Positions 16,530 to 25,687 are shown, numbered from the stretch's first letter. The stretch: 64,000 bases of DNA from Glutamicibacter ardleyensis (GCF_014644555.1 NZ_BMKX01000008.1:1-64000), one strand, 5' to 3'. Program-made: numbers and translations. The notes: generated by a model not told the origin, from the sequence alone.

Positions 16530-17423
16530 CTATTTGCCGGCTCCTGCGGTCAGCCCGCCTACAATGTATTTCTGCAAGAACAAGAACAGTGCCATGACCG
16601 GGATGGCTGCGAGCACCGCACCAGCGGCGAACACCGACCAGTTTGAGGTGAATTCTTCAGAGACGTAGGAGTACAGCCCTACCGCTAGCGTTTGATTCTC
16701 CGGGCTGACCAATACCACGGAGGCGATCACGAAGTCGCTGGTGGTGGAGATGAATGACAGCAATCCCACCACTGCAAGGATCGGTGCCACCAGGCGCAGG
16801 ATCATGGTGAAGAAGATGCGCGCATGCCCAGCCCCATCAATCTTGGCAGCCTCATCAATTTCTATCGGCACAGTATTGAAGAACCCATACATTAAGTAGG
16901 TGTTTACACCCAGTGCGCCACCGAGATACACCATGATTAGAGCAATCTGGTTATCGATACCCAGTGCTGGGTACACATCCCCCAGGGTCGTGAGCAAAAT
17001 GAAGATTGCTACCACTGCCAGCAATTGCGGGAAAATCTGGACTACCAATAAGGACACCAGGCCAAAGCGGCGGCCTTTGAAGCGCATCCTGCTAAAGCTG
17101 TAGGCGGCGAGTGCACCAAGCAGCACGGACGCGGCAGCGGTAGTTAGTCCGATAAACATTGTGTTAGCAAACCATGCAGCGAAGGGACGCTGTTCATTAG
17201 CGAAGAGCTTCTCGTAGCTTTCCAAACCAATGGTGCTGAAGAATCCGTTGGAGGAAAGCAGGGTGCCGTTGGGATTGAGCGACGCGGAAAGAACATAGAG
17301 CAGCGGGAAGGCCGCGTAGATGCACAGCGCCACACCAATGAGGTGGCGCCAGCCGGTTGCCGCGAACCACTGACCGAAGGTTTTTTTCGGTCCCTTGGAT
17401 GAGATTGAGGTTGCAGTGCTCAT
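16530..17423 (-). CDS. malG: Maltose/maltodextrin ABC transporter permease MalG
   Basis: 297 residues with six transmembrane helices. The cytoplasmic EAA loop EIDEAAKIDGAGHARIFF docks on the ATPase. It matches MalG in length and in the pattern NTYLMYGFFNTVP before the loop. It overlaps malF by 1 bp, so the two permeases are translationally coupled. No malK ATPase is in the window; actinobacteria commonly power such importers with a shared MsiK-type ATPase encoded elsewhere. Confidence 0.9.
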   Translation of the reverse strand: MSTATSISSKGPKKTFGQWFAATGWRHLIGVALCIYAAFPLLYVLSASLNPNGTLLSSNGFFSTIGLESYEKLFANEQRPFAAWFANTMFIGLTTAAASVLLGALAAYSFSRMRFKGRRFGLVSLLVVQIFPQLLAVVAIFILLTTLGDVYPALGIDNQIALIMVYLGGALGVNTYLMYGFFNTVPIEIDEAAKIDGAGHARIFFTMILRLVAPILAVVGLLSFISTTSDFVIASVVLVSPENQTLAVGLYSYVSEEFTSNWSVFAAGAVLAAIPVMALFLFLQKYIVGGLTAGAGK

Positions 17424-19003
17424 TAGTTCAATTCCTCCAGAGCTTTGGTCTGCTTAAAGCTGATGACCGCGATCAGCGAAACGATCAAGAAGATGATGAT
17501 GGAGAATGCGCTAGCCAACCCGTAGTCGCGCTGTGAGCCGACGAACGCTACCTTGTACACCATCGAAATGAGGATGTCCGTGGAACCCACGTTCATGGCG
17601 CCGTCCGCTAGACGTGGTCCGCCCTCGGTCAGCATGTAGATGATGTTGAAGTTGTTGAAGTTGAACGCGAAAGAAGAGATCAGCAGCGGCGCTACGGATA
17701 CCAGTAGCAATGGCATCTTGATCAACCGGAAGATCTGGAAGGGTTTCGCCCCGTCAATTTTCGCGGCTTCAGAAAGCTCTTCTGGAATCGATTGCAAGGC
17801 GCCAGTGCAGACGAGGAACATATAAGGGAATCCAAGCCAGAGGTTGACCCAGAGCACGGAGAACTTGGCTAGCCATGGGTCGGTAAGCCAGGGTATCGAG
17901 GCTCCGTTGAAAAGTACCTGGTTAACAAAACCGAAGTCCTTGTTCAGCATGCCTGCCCAGACCAGGCCGCCAAGGAATGCAGGGAACGCATAAGGCAGGA
18001 TCGAGATGACTCGGTAGATCTTGCGCCCCTTCATCCGCAGGTCGTTGAACACAATCGCAAGGAATAATCCAAGGAAGAAGGTCGTGGCGACCGAGAGAAA
18101 TGCGAAGACGAAGGTCCACACGGTGACCGAGATCAACGAGCTGCGGATCGAGGAGTCAGTGATAGCCCGAGTGAAGTTGTCAAAACCTACGTTGATGGAC
18201 CAGCCCGGCATTAATTGCTCACCATCCGGTGCGGTATAGGCGCCCACGCCGGTGTCGCTATATACCGTCCCAGTGATCGAGTCGGTCATCGTATCTGCAC
18301 CCTTGTCGTAGACCAGGGTGGAAGTGTACTGATATGCGGTCCGTCCATCGGAGGTGCGAAGAGTTCCCTGGGTCGGGTCTTCGCTCATGGGCACCGCTAA
18401 GGACGTGACCTCCTGTTGCCGGCCAAGTAAATCAGCGAAGTTCAGCTGGGTGTATTTTCCAAGTGCTGCCGGGTCAATCGGTGCCAGAGGGTCATCGGAG
18501 TCCCCCACAAGCTGCTGCCCTTCACGCTGTACCAAGAGCGCCAGCCCGTCGGCACCATCCAGCACCGTCACCGGGTAGCTGGCCGAGTCAGGCACACGTT
18601 GCTGATTGGTTTGCAGCAGCGACATGATCGCGTCGTCCTGATCCGAGTTGTGCCCGGATCCATAGTTGGTAAAGGCGATATAACCGGTGTAACCAATGAC
18701 AAAAACTTGGAAGATCAGCAGAAATACGGCGCCGGGTGCCAAATACTTAGCCGGCAGCCACCCTCGTTTGAGGTAGATGACGTTGATCAATAAGGTAATG
18801 ACACCGATGATGCTGGCAATAAGCACCGCGTCTTTAGCTACTGCGAGGAAAATTGCAAATACTGCGGTAGCGTCCAGGACCGCCAGCGCGACGATCTTGA
18901 AGATCATCGTGCCCAGTCCGCCGCTAAATTGGAGCGAAGTACTTTTTTCCCCGGAAGCACGTTCAGGGGCGGCTTCTTGTGGCGCGGTGGTTTTGAGATT
19001 CAT
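17423..19003 (-). CDS. malF: Maltose/maltodextrin ABC transporter permease MalF
   Basis: 526 residues. N-terminal hydrophobic helices are followed by a large extracytoplasmic insertion (residues ~115-270), as in MalF, which contacts the binding protein. Then come the core permease helices with the EAA loop ELSEAAKIDGAKPFQIFRLI and the FNNFNIIYMLTEGGP pattern typical of MalF. It is the second gene of malE-malF-malG, preceded by an intercistronic hairpin. Confidence 0.92.
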   Translation of the reverse strand: MNLKTTAPQEAAPERASGEKSTSLQFSGGLGTMIFKIVALAVLDATAVFAIFLAVAKDAVLIASIIGVITLLINVIYLKRGWLPAKYLAPGAVFLLIFQVFVIGYTGYIAFTNYGSGHNSDQDDAIMSLLQTNQQRVPDSASYPVTVLDGADGLALLVQREGQQLVGDSDDPLAPIDPAALGKYTQLNFADLLGRQQEVTSLAVPMSEDPTQGTLRTSDGRTAYQYTSTLVYDKGADTMTDSITGTVYSDTGVGAYTAPDGEQLMPGWSINVGFDNFTRAITDSSIRSSLISVTVWTFVFAFLSVATTFFLGLFLAIVFNDLRMKGRKIYRVISILPYAFPAFLGGLVWAGMLNKDFGFVNQVLFNGASIPWLTDPWLAKFSVLWVNLWLGFPYMFLVCTGALQSIPEELSEAAKIDGAKPFQIFRLIKMPLLLVSVAPLLISSFAFNFNNFNIIYMLTEGGPRLADGAMNVGSTDILISMVYKVAFVGSQRDYGLASAFSIIIFLIVSLIAVISFKQTKALEELN

Positions 19004-19049
19004 CTACGTGGTCCTTGAACGATTCTGCCAGCGGTTATCGGTGTGGTTA

Positions 19050-19084
19050 GGCCGGGGTGTGAGTCCAAGACTTATACCCCGGCC
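19050..19084 (-). other. Intercistronic hairpin between malE and malF
   Basis: A perfect 9-bp GC stem (19050-19058 with 19076-19084) without a T-run, 10 nt after the malE stop. Such elements stabilise the upstream binding-protein message and reduce readthrough, giving more MalE than permease. Confidence 0.6.
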
Positions 19085-19093
19085 AACGCAGAA

Positions 19094-20362
19094 CTACTTG
19101 GAAATTGCTGCTTCGATGTCCTCAGCCATCTTGTCCCAGCGCTTGGCTGGATCTTTGGCCTTGCCGGAGATGATGTCAGCTTCTGCGACACCCCAGAATT
19201 CCCAGACCGCAGCCATTTCGGGAACGTTTGGCATCGGAACACCGTTGGCTCCAACTTCACCGAAGGCCGCAACTACTTCGTCAGATTTCGCGGCCTCGAA
19301 GGCTGCCTTGTTTGCTGGTGGACGGTCGCCAACCTTATAGAGCTCGGTCTGCACCGCCTCGGTACCAATGTAGTTGGTCAAAAATTCTGTAGCTGCCAAC
19401 AGGTTTTCGGTCTTCGAAGAGACGAAGAATCCCTGGACTGCCACGAACGGTTGTGCTGGTTCGCCACCGGCGCTTGGGATTGGGTCAATGGACAACTCAA
19501 TCTTGGCTTTTTCGGCCGCTTCGACGTTCCATGGGCCAGTAATCAAGAATGGTGAATCGCCGGAAACAAACTTTTCCTTGGCAATATCTGAGTCCACGGA
19601 GGTTTTCAGTGTGCCTTCTTTGCCCTGTTCAGCCATCCACTGAGCGAATTTCTCGCCGCCGGAGTTGTTCAATTCCAGCTTGCTGGCCTCATAGGCACCA
19701 TCGGCATTGGTACCGAACACTGGTGCGCCGAATGAAGTCTGGAATGGGTAGAGATGGAATGGATCACCGGTTTCGGAGACCTGCACCAGGAATGGGAAGT
19801 CTGCCCCTGATTTTTCACCGGCAGTGATCATCTCGTCAAAGGTGGCAGGTGCTTTATCAGCCAGCTTGGTGTTGCGTAGCAGTGCCAAGTTTTCGGTGGC
19901 ATAGGGGACGCCGTAGGCTTTTCCTTCATAGCTCATCGCGTTGACCGCGACATCCTGGAAGTCTGCTGCTTTGTCGCCCAGTTCTACCGGCTGAACAACG
20001 CCGTTATTGACGAGATTGCCCAACCAGTCATGGGCGCCGATGGTGATATCAGGACCCTTGCCGGTAGGTACCTGACGCAGGAAGTCTTCTTGAATCTTCG
20101 AGAAATCCTTGATGACCAGATCTACCTTCACGCCACTGGCTGCCTGGAAGTCCTTGGCCGCCAGTTTCAGCACTGGTTCACGGTTTGCGTCAACCCAGAC
20201 GGTCAACGATCCGGCTTCAGAAGGCGCCGAGGCAGAAGCCGCGGGCGAGCTGGAAGTGGTGGGTTCGGTCGTAGTGCCGGATCCGCCGCAGGCGGTCAGC
20301 GAGAGTGCGGCGATGGCCGTCATGGCCCCGCCGACAATCAGGGAGCGAGCGTTCACCTTCAT
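19094..20362 (-). CDS. malE: Maltose/maltodextrin-binding lipoprotein MalE
   Basis: 422 residues. The signal peptide has the lipobox LTAC, with C25 lipidated, then a Ser/Thr/Ala-rich tether. The mature protein is a family 1 solute-binding protein beginning GSLTVWVDANREPVLKLAAK, with the family-typical ITGPWNVEAAEKAKI and PFVAVQGFFVSSKTEN. The start at 20362 has AAAGG 8 nt upstream; a longer in-frame extension is not supported. It captures maltodextrins outside the cell for MalFG. It is divergent from malL, with two LacI-type operators in the shared region. Confidence 0.92.
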   Translation of the reverse strand: MKVNARSLIVGGAMTAIAALSLTACGGSGTTTEPTTSSSPAASASAPSEAGSLTVWVDANREPVLKLAAKDFQAASGVKVDLVIKDFSKIQEDFLRQVPTGKGPDITIGAHDWLGNLVNNGVVQPVELGDKAADFQDVAVNAMSYEGKAYGVPYATENLALLRNTKLADKAPATFDEMITAGEKSGADFPFLVQVSETGDPFHLYPFQTSFGAPVFGTNADGAYEASKLELNNSGGEKFAQWMAEQGKEGTLKTSVDSDIAKEKFVSGDSPFLITGPWNVEAAEKAKIELSIDPIPSAGGEPAQPFVAVQGFFVSSKTENLLAATEFLTNYIGTEAVQTELYKVGDRPPANKAAFEAAKSDEVVAAFGEVGANGVPMPNVPEMAAVWEFWGVAEADIISGKAKDPAKRWDKMAEDIEAAISK

Positions 20363-20438
20363 TGGTGTACCTTTCGTAACAACCTCGGTCCAAGGTCGGG
20401 ACCGGGCGGATCTGAGCGTCGAAGGTTTTCGACAAATA

Positions 20439-20452
20439 TGTAAGCGTTTCCA
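20439..20452. promoter_or_regulatory. LacI-type operator O1 (TGTAAGCGTTTCCA)
   Basis: An imperfect palindrome of the TGNAANCGNTTNCA class bound by LacI/MalR-type repressors, about 77 bp upstream of malE and probably overlapping its promoter. Confidence 0.75.
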
Positions 20453-20549
20453 GAGTGACATAAATCATTGACGTTGGCAACACTCAGCAAAGAATCAATC
20501 ATTCTTCCTTGCTGCGCAAGCCCACCTCTACGCGAAGCAGAAGAATTAC

Positions 20550-20563
20550 TGGAAGCGTTTACA
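20550..20563. promoter_or_regulatory. LacI-type operator O2 (TGGAAGCGTTTACA)
   Basis: Nearly the reverse complement of O1, with a start-to-start distance of 111 bp. Its last six bases form the malL -35 element, so binding would block malL transcription directly. Confidence 0.78.
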
Positions 20564-20586
20564 AGCACGTACTCATCGCCTATCGT
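20558..20586 (+). promoter_or_regulatory. malL promoter
   Basis: -35 TTTACA (20558-20563), 17-bp spacer, -10 TATCGT (20581-20586). The -10 ends 7 nt before the ATG at 20594, predicting a leaderless transcript. Confidence 0.65.
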
Positions 20587-20593
20587 TATTGTC

Positions 20594-22282
20594 ATGACTC
20601 AAACGCGCGCGCTTTCGACCACGCCATCAACCGAGCCCGGCTCGGAATGGTGGCGCACCTCGGTGATCTACCAGATCTATCCACGCTCCTTCGCAGACGC
20701 CAACGGAGATGGAATCGGAGATCTGCAGGGCATTACCTCCCGCCTGGAACAGCTGGCCACCATGGATATTGACGCAATCTGGCTCTCGCCCTTTTTCACC
20801 TCACCCCAAAAAGATGGAGGCTACGACGTCTCCAACTATGTGGACGTGGACCCGCTCTTTGGCACCTTGGCCGATTACGACGCACTGGTGGCCCGCGCCC
20901 ATGAGCTCGGATTACGCGTCATCATCGATCTTGTTCCAAACCACTGCTCCGATCAGCACCCCTGGTTCCAGGAAGCATTGAACTCCCCGGCCGGCTCCCC
21001 CGAACGCGATCGCTTCATCTTCCGCGACGCCGACGAAGGAACCTTGCCCAATAACTGGGAATCGGTGTTCGGCGGACCCATGTGGACCCGGACCGCCAAC
21101 GAAGACGGCACCCCCGGCCAGGTGTACCTGCATATCTTCGATGCCACGCAACCAGACTTCAACTGGCACAACGAGGAAGTTCGCGCGATGTTCCGCGACG
21201 TACTGCGCTTCTGGCTGGACCGCGGCACCGACGGTTTCCGTGTGGACGTTGCCCACGGCATGATCAAGGCCGAAGGGCTTCCAGATTTCACCCCCGACCC
21301 CAAGGGTGCATCCATGGGCGGAACCGAAGAACTTGCCCCGTGGTGGGGCCAGGACGGCGTGCATGAAATCTACCGCGACTGGCGTACCGTCATGGATGAA
21401 TATGAAGGCCAGCGCGTGCTCTGCGCCGAAGCCTGGGTCAACCCACTAGATCTAATGGCCAAGTGGGTGCGTGAAGATGAAATGCATCAAGCCTTCAATT
21501 TCCCTTATCTCAGCACCGGCTGGGATGCCTCGGCGCTGCGTGAAGTAATCAATGAGTCAATGGCCGCCTTCGGCGCGGTTGGCGCGCCGAGCACCTGGGT
21601 ACTGTCCAACCACGATGTCGTACGCCACTCCTCACGGTTAGCACTCACCGACGACAACCCGCAGGGCGAAGGCATCGGCCCACTAACCCCAAACCATCCA
21701 GATCCGGTCATCGGTTTGCGCCGCGCCAGGGCCGCCTCCACGCTCATGCTTGCGCTACCCGGTGGCGCCTACCTCTATCAGGGTGAAGAGCTCGGCTTAC
21801 CCGAAGCCATGGAGCTACCGGACGAGGCACGCCAAGACCCGACCTGGTTCCGCACCAATCACGAGCGCTACGGCCGAGATGGCTGCCGTGTCCCGCTTCC
21901 GTGGGAAGCCGACGCCCCGGCCTACGGCTTTAATACCACCGGAGAAAGCTGGCTACCCCAGCCCGAGCAATGGGCCGGTTATGCCCGTTCATTGCAGGAA
22001 AACGACGCCGACTCAACCCTGCATCTATATCAAGAACTACTGCGTTTGCGCCGCGAACATGCACTGGGTTCCGGAGACGTACAATGGCTAGCTAGCAATG
22101 ATGAGAAGCTACTGACCCTGCAAAATGGCTCGGTTATTATCGTGATGAATTTTTGTGCGGACCCGGTTCGCTTACCGCCGGAGCTAGCAAAACTACCACG
22201 ACTGGTCTCCAGCGCCTTGCAGGTCTCGGAGTCAAGCATCGAAGGCGAAACCGCGCTATGGCTTGACGCGACGCGAAGCTAA
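20594..22282 (+). CDS. malL: GH13 alpha-glucosidase
   Basis: 562 residues, cytoplasmic (no signal). It hydrolyses maltose/maltodextrin alpha-1,4 (or isomaltose alpha-1,6) bonds to glucose. Conserved GH13 regions are present: DLVPNHCS, DGFRVDVAHG with nucleophile D218, CAEAW with acid/base E279, and SNHDVVRH with D341. The ATG at 20594 is fixed by the promoter, so upstream in-frame codons are rejected. It is divergent from malEFG and followed by the repressor gene. The exact linkage preference cannot be set from these motifs. Confidence 0.92.
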   Translation: MTQTRALSTTPSTEPGSEWWRTSVIYQIYPRSFADANGDGIGDLQGITSRLEQLATMDIDAIWLSPFFTSPQKDGGYDVSNYVDVDPLFGTLADYDALVARAHELGLRVIIDLVPNHCSDQHPWFQEALNSPAGSPERDRFIFRDADEGTLPNNWESVFGGPMWTRTANEDGTPGQVYLHIFDATQPDFNWHNEEVRAMFRDVLRFWLDRGTDGFRVDVAHGMIKAEGLPDFTPDPKGASMGGTEELAPWWGQDGVHEIYRDWRTVMDEYEGQRVLCAEAWVNPLDLMAKWVREDEMHQAFNFPYLSTGWDASALREVINESMAAFGAVGAPSTWVLSNHDVVRHSSRLALTDDNPQGEGIGPLTPNHPDPVIGLRRARAASTLMLALPGGAYLYQGEELGLPEAMELPDEARQDPTWFRTNHERYGRDGCRVPLPWEADAPAYGFNTTGESWLPQPEQWAGYARSLQENDADSTLHLYQELLRLRREHALGSGDVQWLASNDEKLLTLQNGSVIIVMNFCADPVRLPPELAKLPRLVSSALQVSESSIEGETALWLDATRS

Positions 22283-22305
22283 CTGCCGGTAAGCTCAAAA
22301 AGTAG

Positions 22306-22334
22306 CTGTGGCGTCCACTAGGTGGTCGCCACAG
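22306..22334 (+). other. Strong hairpin between malL and malR
   Basis: Arms 22306-22318 and 22322-22334 pair over 13 positions with one mismatch around a 3-nt loop. There is no T-run. It lies 23 nt after malL and ends 29 nt before the malR start, so it may lower malR expression relative to malL or protect the upstream message. Confidence 0.6.
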
Positions 22335-22363
22335 CACTAGACATACTTCGTGAAAGGGTCATC

Positions 22364-23371
22364 GTGGCCAGCATCAAAGACGTGGCTGAGGCCGCAGGTG
22401 TCTCCATCGCCACCGTCTCTAGGGCCCTGTCGGGTCGCGGAAACGTCTCGGCCACCACCCTCGCGGCGGTCCGCCGGGCAGCACACGAGCTGGACTACGT
22501 GGTTTCCGCCAGCGCCTCAGGTCTGGCCTCGGGCCGCACCCGGAATATCGGCGTGCTGGTACCAATGATTAACCGCTGGTATTACGCCTCGGTGCTTGAA
22601 GGCATTAGCGCGGCACTGATGCGTGAAGGTTATGACACCACCTTGTATCAGCTGAGCAAGGAAGTGGACCAACGCGAAAAGGTATTCTCTGACTTCCTGC
22701 TACGCCAACGGGTAGACGCGGTCATCGCAGTCAACGTGGAGTTAGGCGAGGCCGAGATGAAAGCCCTGCACGCACTGGATAAACCACTGGTCGGAGTAGG
22801 CGGACCATTACCCGGCGCTCCCACCCTCTTCTGGGATGAAGAAGCGGTGGCGGCCTTAGCTACCGAGCACCTCATCGCGCTGGGCCACACACGTATCGCC
22901 CACATTGGTGGCAGCCAAGAAACCGACCAGGACTTCCACTTACCTACCCGCCGCCGGGCCGGATACGAGCGCGCCATGCGTGAGGCTTCACTGACCGTAG
23001 ATGACCGGCTCTACCTGGGCGCCGATTTCAGCATGGCCCAGGGCTATCAGGCGGCAAAGCAGCTGCTCGGCCACCCGGTAAATCGTCCCACCGCCATTTT
23101 TGCTGCCAGCGATGAGATGGCTATCGGTGCGATGCTCGCCGCCCGGGACTTAGGCCTGCAGCTGCCCCATGATCTGTCGGTGATTGGTATCGACAACCAC
23201 GAACTTGCAGACATGTTTGGGCTGACCACCATTGAACAGCGACCCCACCAGCAGGGTGAAACTGCGGTAGCCATGTTGTTGCGCACCATTCGCGGGTTAG
23301 AGCCGGCTGCGGGCCATCCCATTGAACATCGGCTGATTGTGCGTTCATCAACAACGCGCCCACCGGCATGA
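22364..23371 (+). CDS. malR: LacI-family repressor of the maltose locus
   Basis: 335 residues. The N-terminal LacI helix-turn-helix with hinge reads ASIKDVAEAAGVSIATVSRA, then LSGRGNVSATT and the hinge YVVSASASGLASGRTRNIGV. The periplasmic-binding-protein-like sensor domain follows (IFAASDEMAIGAM, SVIGIDNHELADM). GTG 22364 is chosen because AAAGGG lies 7 nt upstream; the longer in-frame extension adds residues before the helix-turn-helix. It probably binds the two operators between malE and malL and is released by a malto-oligosaccharide. Confidence 0.9.
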   Translation: MASIKDVAEAAGVSIATVSRALSGRGNVSATTLAAVRRAAHELDYVVSASASGLASGRTRNIGVLVPMINRWYYASVLEGISAALMREGYDTTLYQLSKEVDQREKVFSDFLLRQRVDAVIAVNVELGEAEMKALHALDKPLVGVGGPLPGAPTLFWDEEAVAALATEHLIALGHTRIAHIGGSQETDQDFHLPTRRRAGYERAMREASLTVDDRLYLGADFSMAQGYQAAKQLLGHPVNRPTAIFAASDEMAIGAMLAARDLGLQLPHDLSVIGIDNHELADMFGLTTIEQRPHQQGETAVAMLLRTIRGLEPAAGHPIEHRLIVRSSTTRPPA

Positions 23372-23390
23372 TGCCAGCGAGCGCGTTGTT
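23350..23390. terminator. Terminator hairpin after malR
   Basis: 10-bp outer arms (23350-23359 with 23381-23390) plus an inner GGCAT/ATGCC stem, followed by GTTGTTATT. It starts within the last codons of malR, between convergent genes. Confidence 0.6.
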
Positions 23391-23418
23391 GTTGTTATTC
23401 AGTTCTACCTGCCATTAG

Positions 23419-24753
23419 TTAGCGAACGGTAGGAACTTCCTCGTCCTCAACTTCTTCGAGGTGCAGGTTACGTCCCTGCGTTTCGCCCACCCACAGCACC
23501 GCGGCCACGGAGATGATGGTCAACACCATAATGTAGATCGCGATGGAACCGGACCATCCGGTGGAGGTCAGCAAGACCTGCGCCACGGTAGCGGCGAAGG
23601 CGCCACCGAGAATCGAACCCAGTGCGTAACCAATCGAGATGCCCGAGTAGCGGATACGAGCCGGGAACATCTCGGCGTACATGGCCGACTGTGGACCGTA
23701 GGACAGACCCAGGCCAATGGTGAGCACGAAGATACCCACGGTGTAAAGCACGATATTTCCGGTGTCCACCAACATAAACATTGGAATCATCCAGACAAAT
23801 ACGATGCCGTAACCGAGCAAGAAGGTGTTCCGGCGTCCTAACTTATCCGAGAGCCAGCCACCGACCAGCGTGAAGATCAGCCAGCCGACTGAGCCAACGG
23901 TGGTAGCCAACAAGACCGGAGCCAGTTCCATCTTCAGTACCTTGGTGGTGTAGGAGATGAAGAAGGCGATCACCAGGTAACCGGCGGCGTTGTTCGAAAC
24001 GAAGATCAAAGCAGCTTGCATCACCGGCTTCAGGTGCCCGGTCATCAGCTCCTTCAGCGGAGTGTGCTCGGCGGCCTTACGCTGAGCCATGGCTTTGAAG
24101 ACCGGGGATTCTTCCACCGCACGGCGGATCATGTAACCAACCAGGATCAGCACGACCGACAGGAGGAATGGAATACGCCAGCCCCACGATTGGAACTGTT
24201 CTGGAGTCATCGAGACCCGCAGGATGTAGAGCAAACCAGTTGCCAGGATCATGCCGATAGGCACGCCGATCTGCGGGAAAGCTCCGAAGTAACCGCGGCG
24301 GGCCTTCGGTGCGTGCTCCACTGCCATCAGCGCTGCGCCACCCCATTCTCCACCTGCGGAGAAGCCCTGGATCACACGTAGAAGCACCAGCAAGATAGGT
24401 GCTCCGATGCCAATTGCGGCGTAGGTTGGCAGCACACCGATCAGCGAGGTGGCCGCTCCCATGAGGATCAAGGTCAGCACCAGAATCTTCTTGCGTCCAT
24501 AGCGGTCACCTAAGTGTCCTGCCACGATGGCCCCCAAGGGGCGGAAGAAGAAGGAGATGCCAATCATGGCAAAGGACAGGATCTGGGCTACAGCTGGATT
24601 TGATTCACCGAGCGGTTCCAGGAACAGCGGGGTCAACAGCGTCGCGGTGAGCTGAGCGAAAATGAAGAAGTCGTACCACTCGATGGTGGTACCTACCAGG
24701 GTGCCGGCCAGAACGCGCCGTTCTTCCTGGGTACGTGATGCGGTTGTAGACAT
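23419..24753 (-). CDS. MFS transporter, metabolite:H+ symporter (MHS) family
   Basis: 444 residues with 12 predicted membrane helices. It begins AGTLVGTTIEWYDFFIFAQL, the MHS signature. The loop motif GHLGDRYGRKK and VLLRVIQGFSAGGEWGGAAL are also family hallmarks (ProP, ShiA, KgtP, citrate and betaine carriers). It imports an organic acid, osmolyte or aromatic acid with protons; the substrate is not determinable. It is divergent from an IclR-type regulator that probably controls it. Confidence 0.9.
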   Translation of the reverse strand: MSTTASRTQEERRVLAGTLVGTTIEWYDFFIFAQLTATLLTPLFLEPLGESNPAVAQILSFAMIGISFFFRPLGAIVAGHLGDRYGRKKILVLTLILMGAATSLIGVLPTYAAIGIGAPILLVLLRVIQGFSAGGEWGGAALMAVEHAPKARRGYFGAFPQIGVPIGMILATGLLYILRVSMTPEQFQSWGWRIPFLLSVVLILVGYMIRRAVEESPVFKAMAQRKAAEHTPLKELMTGHLKPVMQAALIFVSNNAAGYLVIAFFISYTTKVLKMELAPVLLATTVGSVGWLIFTLVGGWLSDKLGRRNTFLLGYGIVFVWMIPMFMLVDTGNIVLYTVGIFVLTIGLGLSYGPQSAMYAEMFPARIRYSGISIGYALGSILGGAFAATVAQVLLTSTGWSGSIAIYIMVLTIISVAAVLWVGETQGRNLHLEEVEDEEVPTVR

Positions 24754-24784
24754 ATGCGAGTGTCCTCAGATGAAGATGCGGATA

Positions 24785-24907
24785 ATTACCGACCGTTCGG
24801 ACGGGTAATAGATACATAGTAAACTAGGAGTGACTGTCCTCACAAGCTGCATTAGTCACACTCCCGTCGAACAGTTCAAAAAAAGAATTCGCTGTTCGGA
24901 TAAAGAA
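24785..24907. promoter_or_regulatory. Inverted repeats in the MHS/IclR divergent region
   Basis: ATTACC (24785-24790) and GGTAAT (24804-24809) flank CCGTTCGG. Further on, CGAACAG (24868-24874) pairs with CTGTTCG (24892-24898), and GTTC-N7-GAAC overlaps the latter. Repeated GAAC/GTTC half-sites are candidate IclR-family operators. This is suggestive only. Confidence 0.4.
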
Positions 24908-24970
24908 CCCCTGGACTCGAATCAAGTACACCAGCGTCGAGCCTAAGGCTGACTGTGCACCGAAGAAATC

Positions 24971-25687
24971 GTGGCCAGCGCCGGAATGAAGAAGATGTCA
25001 TCCTCGCAAACCCTATCCCGCGGAATTCGAGCCTTAGAGATCGTTGCCGAGTCTCCAGTCAACCTCACCATCGCGGAAATCGCCGAGCGGCTCGACGTCC
25101 ATCGCTCCATCGCCTACCGGATCCTGCGCACGCTTGAAGAACACCGCCTGCTCAGCCGGGATGAATCCGGCAGGATTCGTTCAGCCTCTGGGCTGGCAGT
25201 CCTTGCCCGCTCCGTGCAGCGCGACCTGCAATCTGCCGCGCTGCCCGAGCTCACCAGGCTTGCTAATGAACTATCCATGACGGCTTTCTTGGCCGTCTGG
25301 GAACACGATATGTGCACCACCTTGCAGTCAGTTGAACCGGTGCACTCAGGAAGCGCCATTGTGCACCGCCCCGGCTCGGTGCACGGGATGGATATTGGCG
25401 CGCCAGGTATCGCCATCCAATCCCAATACACGCGCAGCCAATGGGATGCGATGGAGACCGGCATTGAGTACCGTGAGCCTGCGCGCACCGCACGGATTGA
25501 GGGATACTCCACCAGCGAGAACGAAGTGATCCAAGGCGTCACCGCCATAGCGGTACCGATTTCCCACACCGGCCCTACCCCTGCGGCCATCGCCGTCATC
25601 TTCGCTACCAGTACCGTCGACACCCGTGAGCACATTATTCGTGCGTTGAAAGAAGCTGCACTGAACGTGGGCGACGAACTCAGCTAA
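24971..25687 (+). CDS. IclR-family regulator
   Basis: About 238 residues. The N-terminal winged helix reads LSRGIRALEIVAESPVNLTI, then AEIAERLDVHRSIAYRILRT. The C-terminal effector domain follows (SMTAFLAVWEHDMCTTLQSV; VIQGVTAIAVPISHTG). Starts at GTG 24971, ATG 24986 and ATG 24995 are all possible; none has a strong ribosome binding site. It is divergent from the MHS transporter. IclR members usually sense small organic acids, consistent with a local transport/catabolism switch. Confidence 0.88.
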   Translation: MASAGMKKMSSSQTLSRGIRALEIVAESPVNLTIAEIAERLDVHRSIAYRILRTLEEHRLLSRDESGRIRSASGLAVLARSVQRDLQSAALPELTRLANELSMTAFLAVWEHDMCTTLQSVEPVHSGSAIVHRPGSVHGMDIGAPGIAIQSQYTRSQWDAMETGIEYREPARTARIEGYSTSENEVIQGVTAIAVPISHTGPTPAAIAVIFATSTVDTREHIIRALKEAALNVGDELS

